From assembly GCF_038051995.1 (NCBI RefSeq), contig NZ_CP150290.1, forward strand, positions 4,206,001 to 4,270,000: a stretch of 64,000 nt of DNA, written 5' to 3'. The notes under the pieces were generated by a model. It was not told the origin of the DNA. It saw only the letters and a program-made list of their open reading frames with translations, and did no database searches. Source of the DNA: Paenibacillus sp. FSL H8-0537. Its GTDB lineage: Bacteria > Bacillota > Bacilli > Paenibacillales > Paenibacillaceae. Each line of letters opens with the position of its first letter. Position 1 is the first letter of the stretch. The position numbers and the translations under genes were made by a program. Shown one piece after another: positions 63,724 through 64,000 of the stretch.

Positions 63724-64000
63724 ATTTCAGCTATATTATCTGCCTCATCAGCAACACGCTCAACGTCTACTTCTGCATCGAGGGAAGGCACCGCATCCGC
63801 TTCGCCACGCGAAAAAGAAATTCAGGCGCTCATGAAGCAAAAAGCTAGATTAAACGAAGAAATGCAATCCGTCAAAACGAATGAAAAGCTCGACACGAAG
63901 CTGAAAATGGAACGCGTAAAAGCATTAACCGCCACTATTTCCCAAATTGACGCGCAAATTGCACAGATTCGTTCAGAAGAAATTCAGGATAAAACCAAAA
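63724..64000 (+). CDS. FlxA-like coiled-coil protein, start only
   Basis: The frame opens right after a TAA at 63706-63708 and contains no ATG, GTG or TTG before 63828. The best start is an ATT at 63724, 6 nt after GGGGGAG. The visible 92 codons have a Ser/Thr/Ala-rich head (about 30 residues) and then a charged helical segment (EIQALMKQKARLNEEMQSVK, ISQIDAQIAQIRSEE) like FlxA-type proteins. The end lies beyond the window. Confidence 0.6.
   Translation, partial: MSAILSASSATRSTSTSASREGTASASPREKEIQALMKQKARLNEEMQSVKTNEKLDTKLKMERVKALTATISQIDAQIAQIRSEEIQDKTK

Overview
The window looks like chromosomal DNA from a spore-forming Firmicute of the Paenibacillus type. The right third carries sporulation and housekeeping genes in the order dacF/spoIIA, punA-deoB-xerD-yqzK, fur, spoIIM, nudF-mciZ and the bkd genes. 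Ribosome binding sites are strong (GGAGG), and TTG and GTG starts are common. The left two thirds is a GC-rich trans-AT polyketide synthase (PKS) cluster with codon usage unlike the sporulation genes, inserted directly downstream of sigF.

1-42100 (minus strand, read right to left): the PKS cluster. In transcription order it encodes a metallo-beta-lactamase-fold hydrolase, an acylhydrolase/AT-AT-enoyl reductase fusion acting in trans, and four PKS subunits called PKS1 to PKS4 here. PKS4 runs off the left edge. The chain of domains is KS-DH-KR-ACP-DH*-ACP-KS-DH-KR-ACP-KS0 | DH-ACP-KS-[ACP-like]-DH-KR-MT-ACP-ACP-KS-DH-KR-ACP-KS-KR | MT-ACP-KS-DH-KR-ACP0-ACP-KS | KR-ACP... No module contains an acyltransferase, the hallmark of a trans-AT system. 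The DH/KR-rich modules and two C-methyltransferases suggest a methylated polyene-type polyketide. I do not recognise the product.

42100-43320: the control region. A divergent gene encodes a LoaP-type NusG paralogue, a family known to antiterminate long polyketide operons. The leader of the first PKS transcript has a promoter, a structured RNA hairpin and, just before the first gene, an intrinsic terminator inside a perfect 25-bp stem. The PKS3-PKS4 gap repeats the same plan: a TTGAC-type promoter with an 18-bp spacer and a TAGTAT -10, a hairpin with the same 11-nt loop size and bulged U, then an intrinsic terminator. The two hairpins share the loop and closing stem but differ by compensatory changes elsewhere. 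They are candidate LoaP recognition elements and are the most interesting item here. A further terminator lies between PKS2 and PKS3.

43324-43740: a terminator and an internally deleted IS1182-type relic separate the cluster from the core genome. An IS110-type relic lies inside the PKS operon, and a decayed PPTase-like gene lies in its leader.

43702-64000: dacF and spoIIAA-spoIIAB-sigF (with a SigH-like promoter), a Spo0E-like phosphatase, purine nucleoside phosphorylase, phosphopentomutase, XerD, YqzK, alanine dehydrogenase, an S8 protease, Fur, SpoIIM, an ADP-ribose pyrophosphatase, the small FtsZ inhibitor MciZ, an M20 peptidase, a Prli42-like micropeptide, LipB, the branched-chain 2-oxoacid dehydrogenase genes, a DUF2627 protein and the start of a FlxA-like protein. 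No tRNA, rRNA or CRISPR array was seen.
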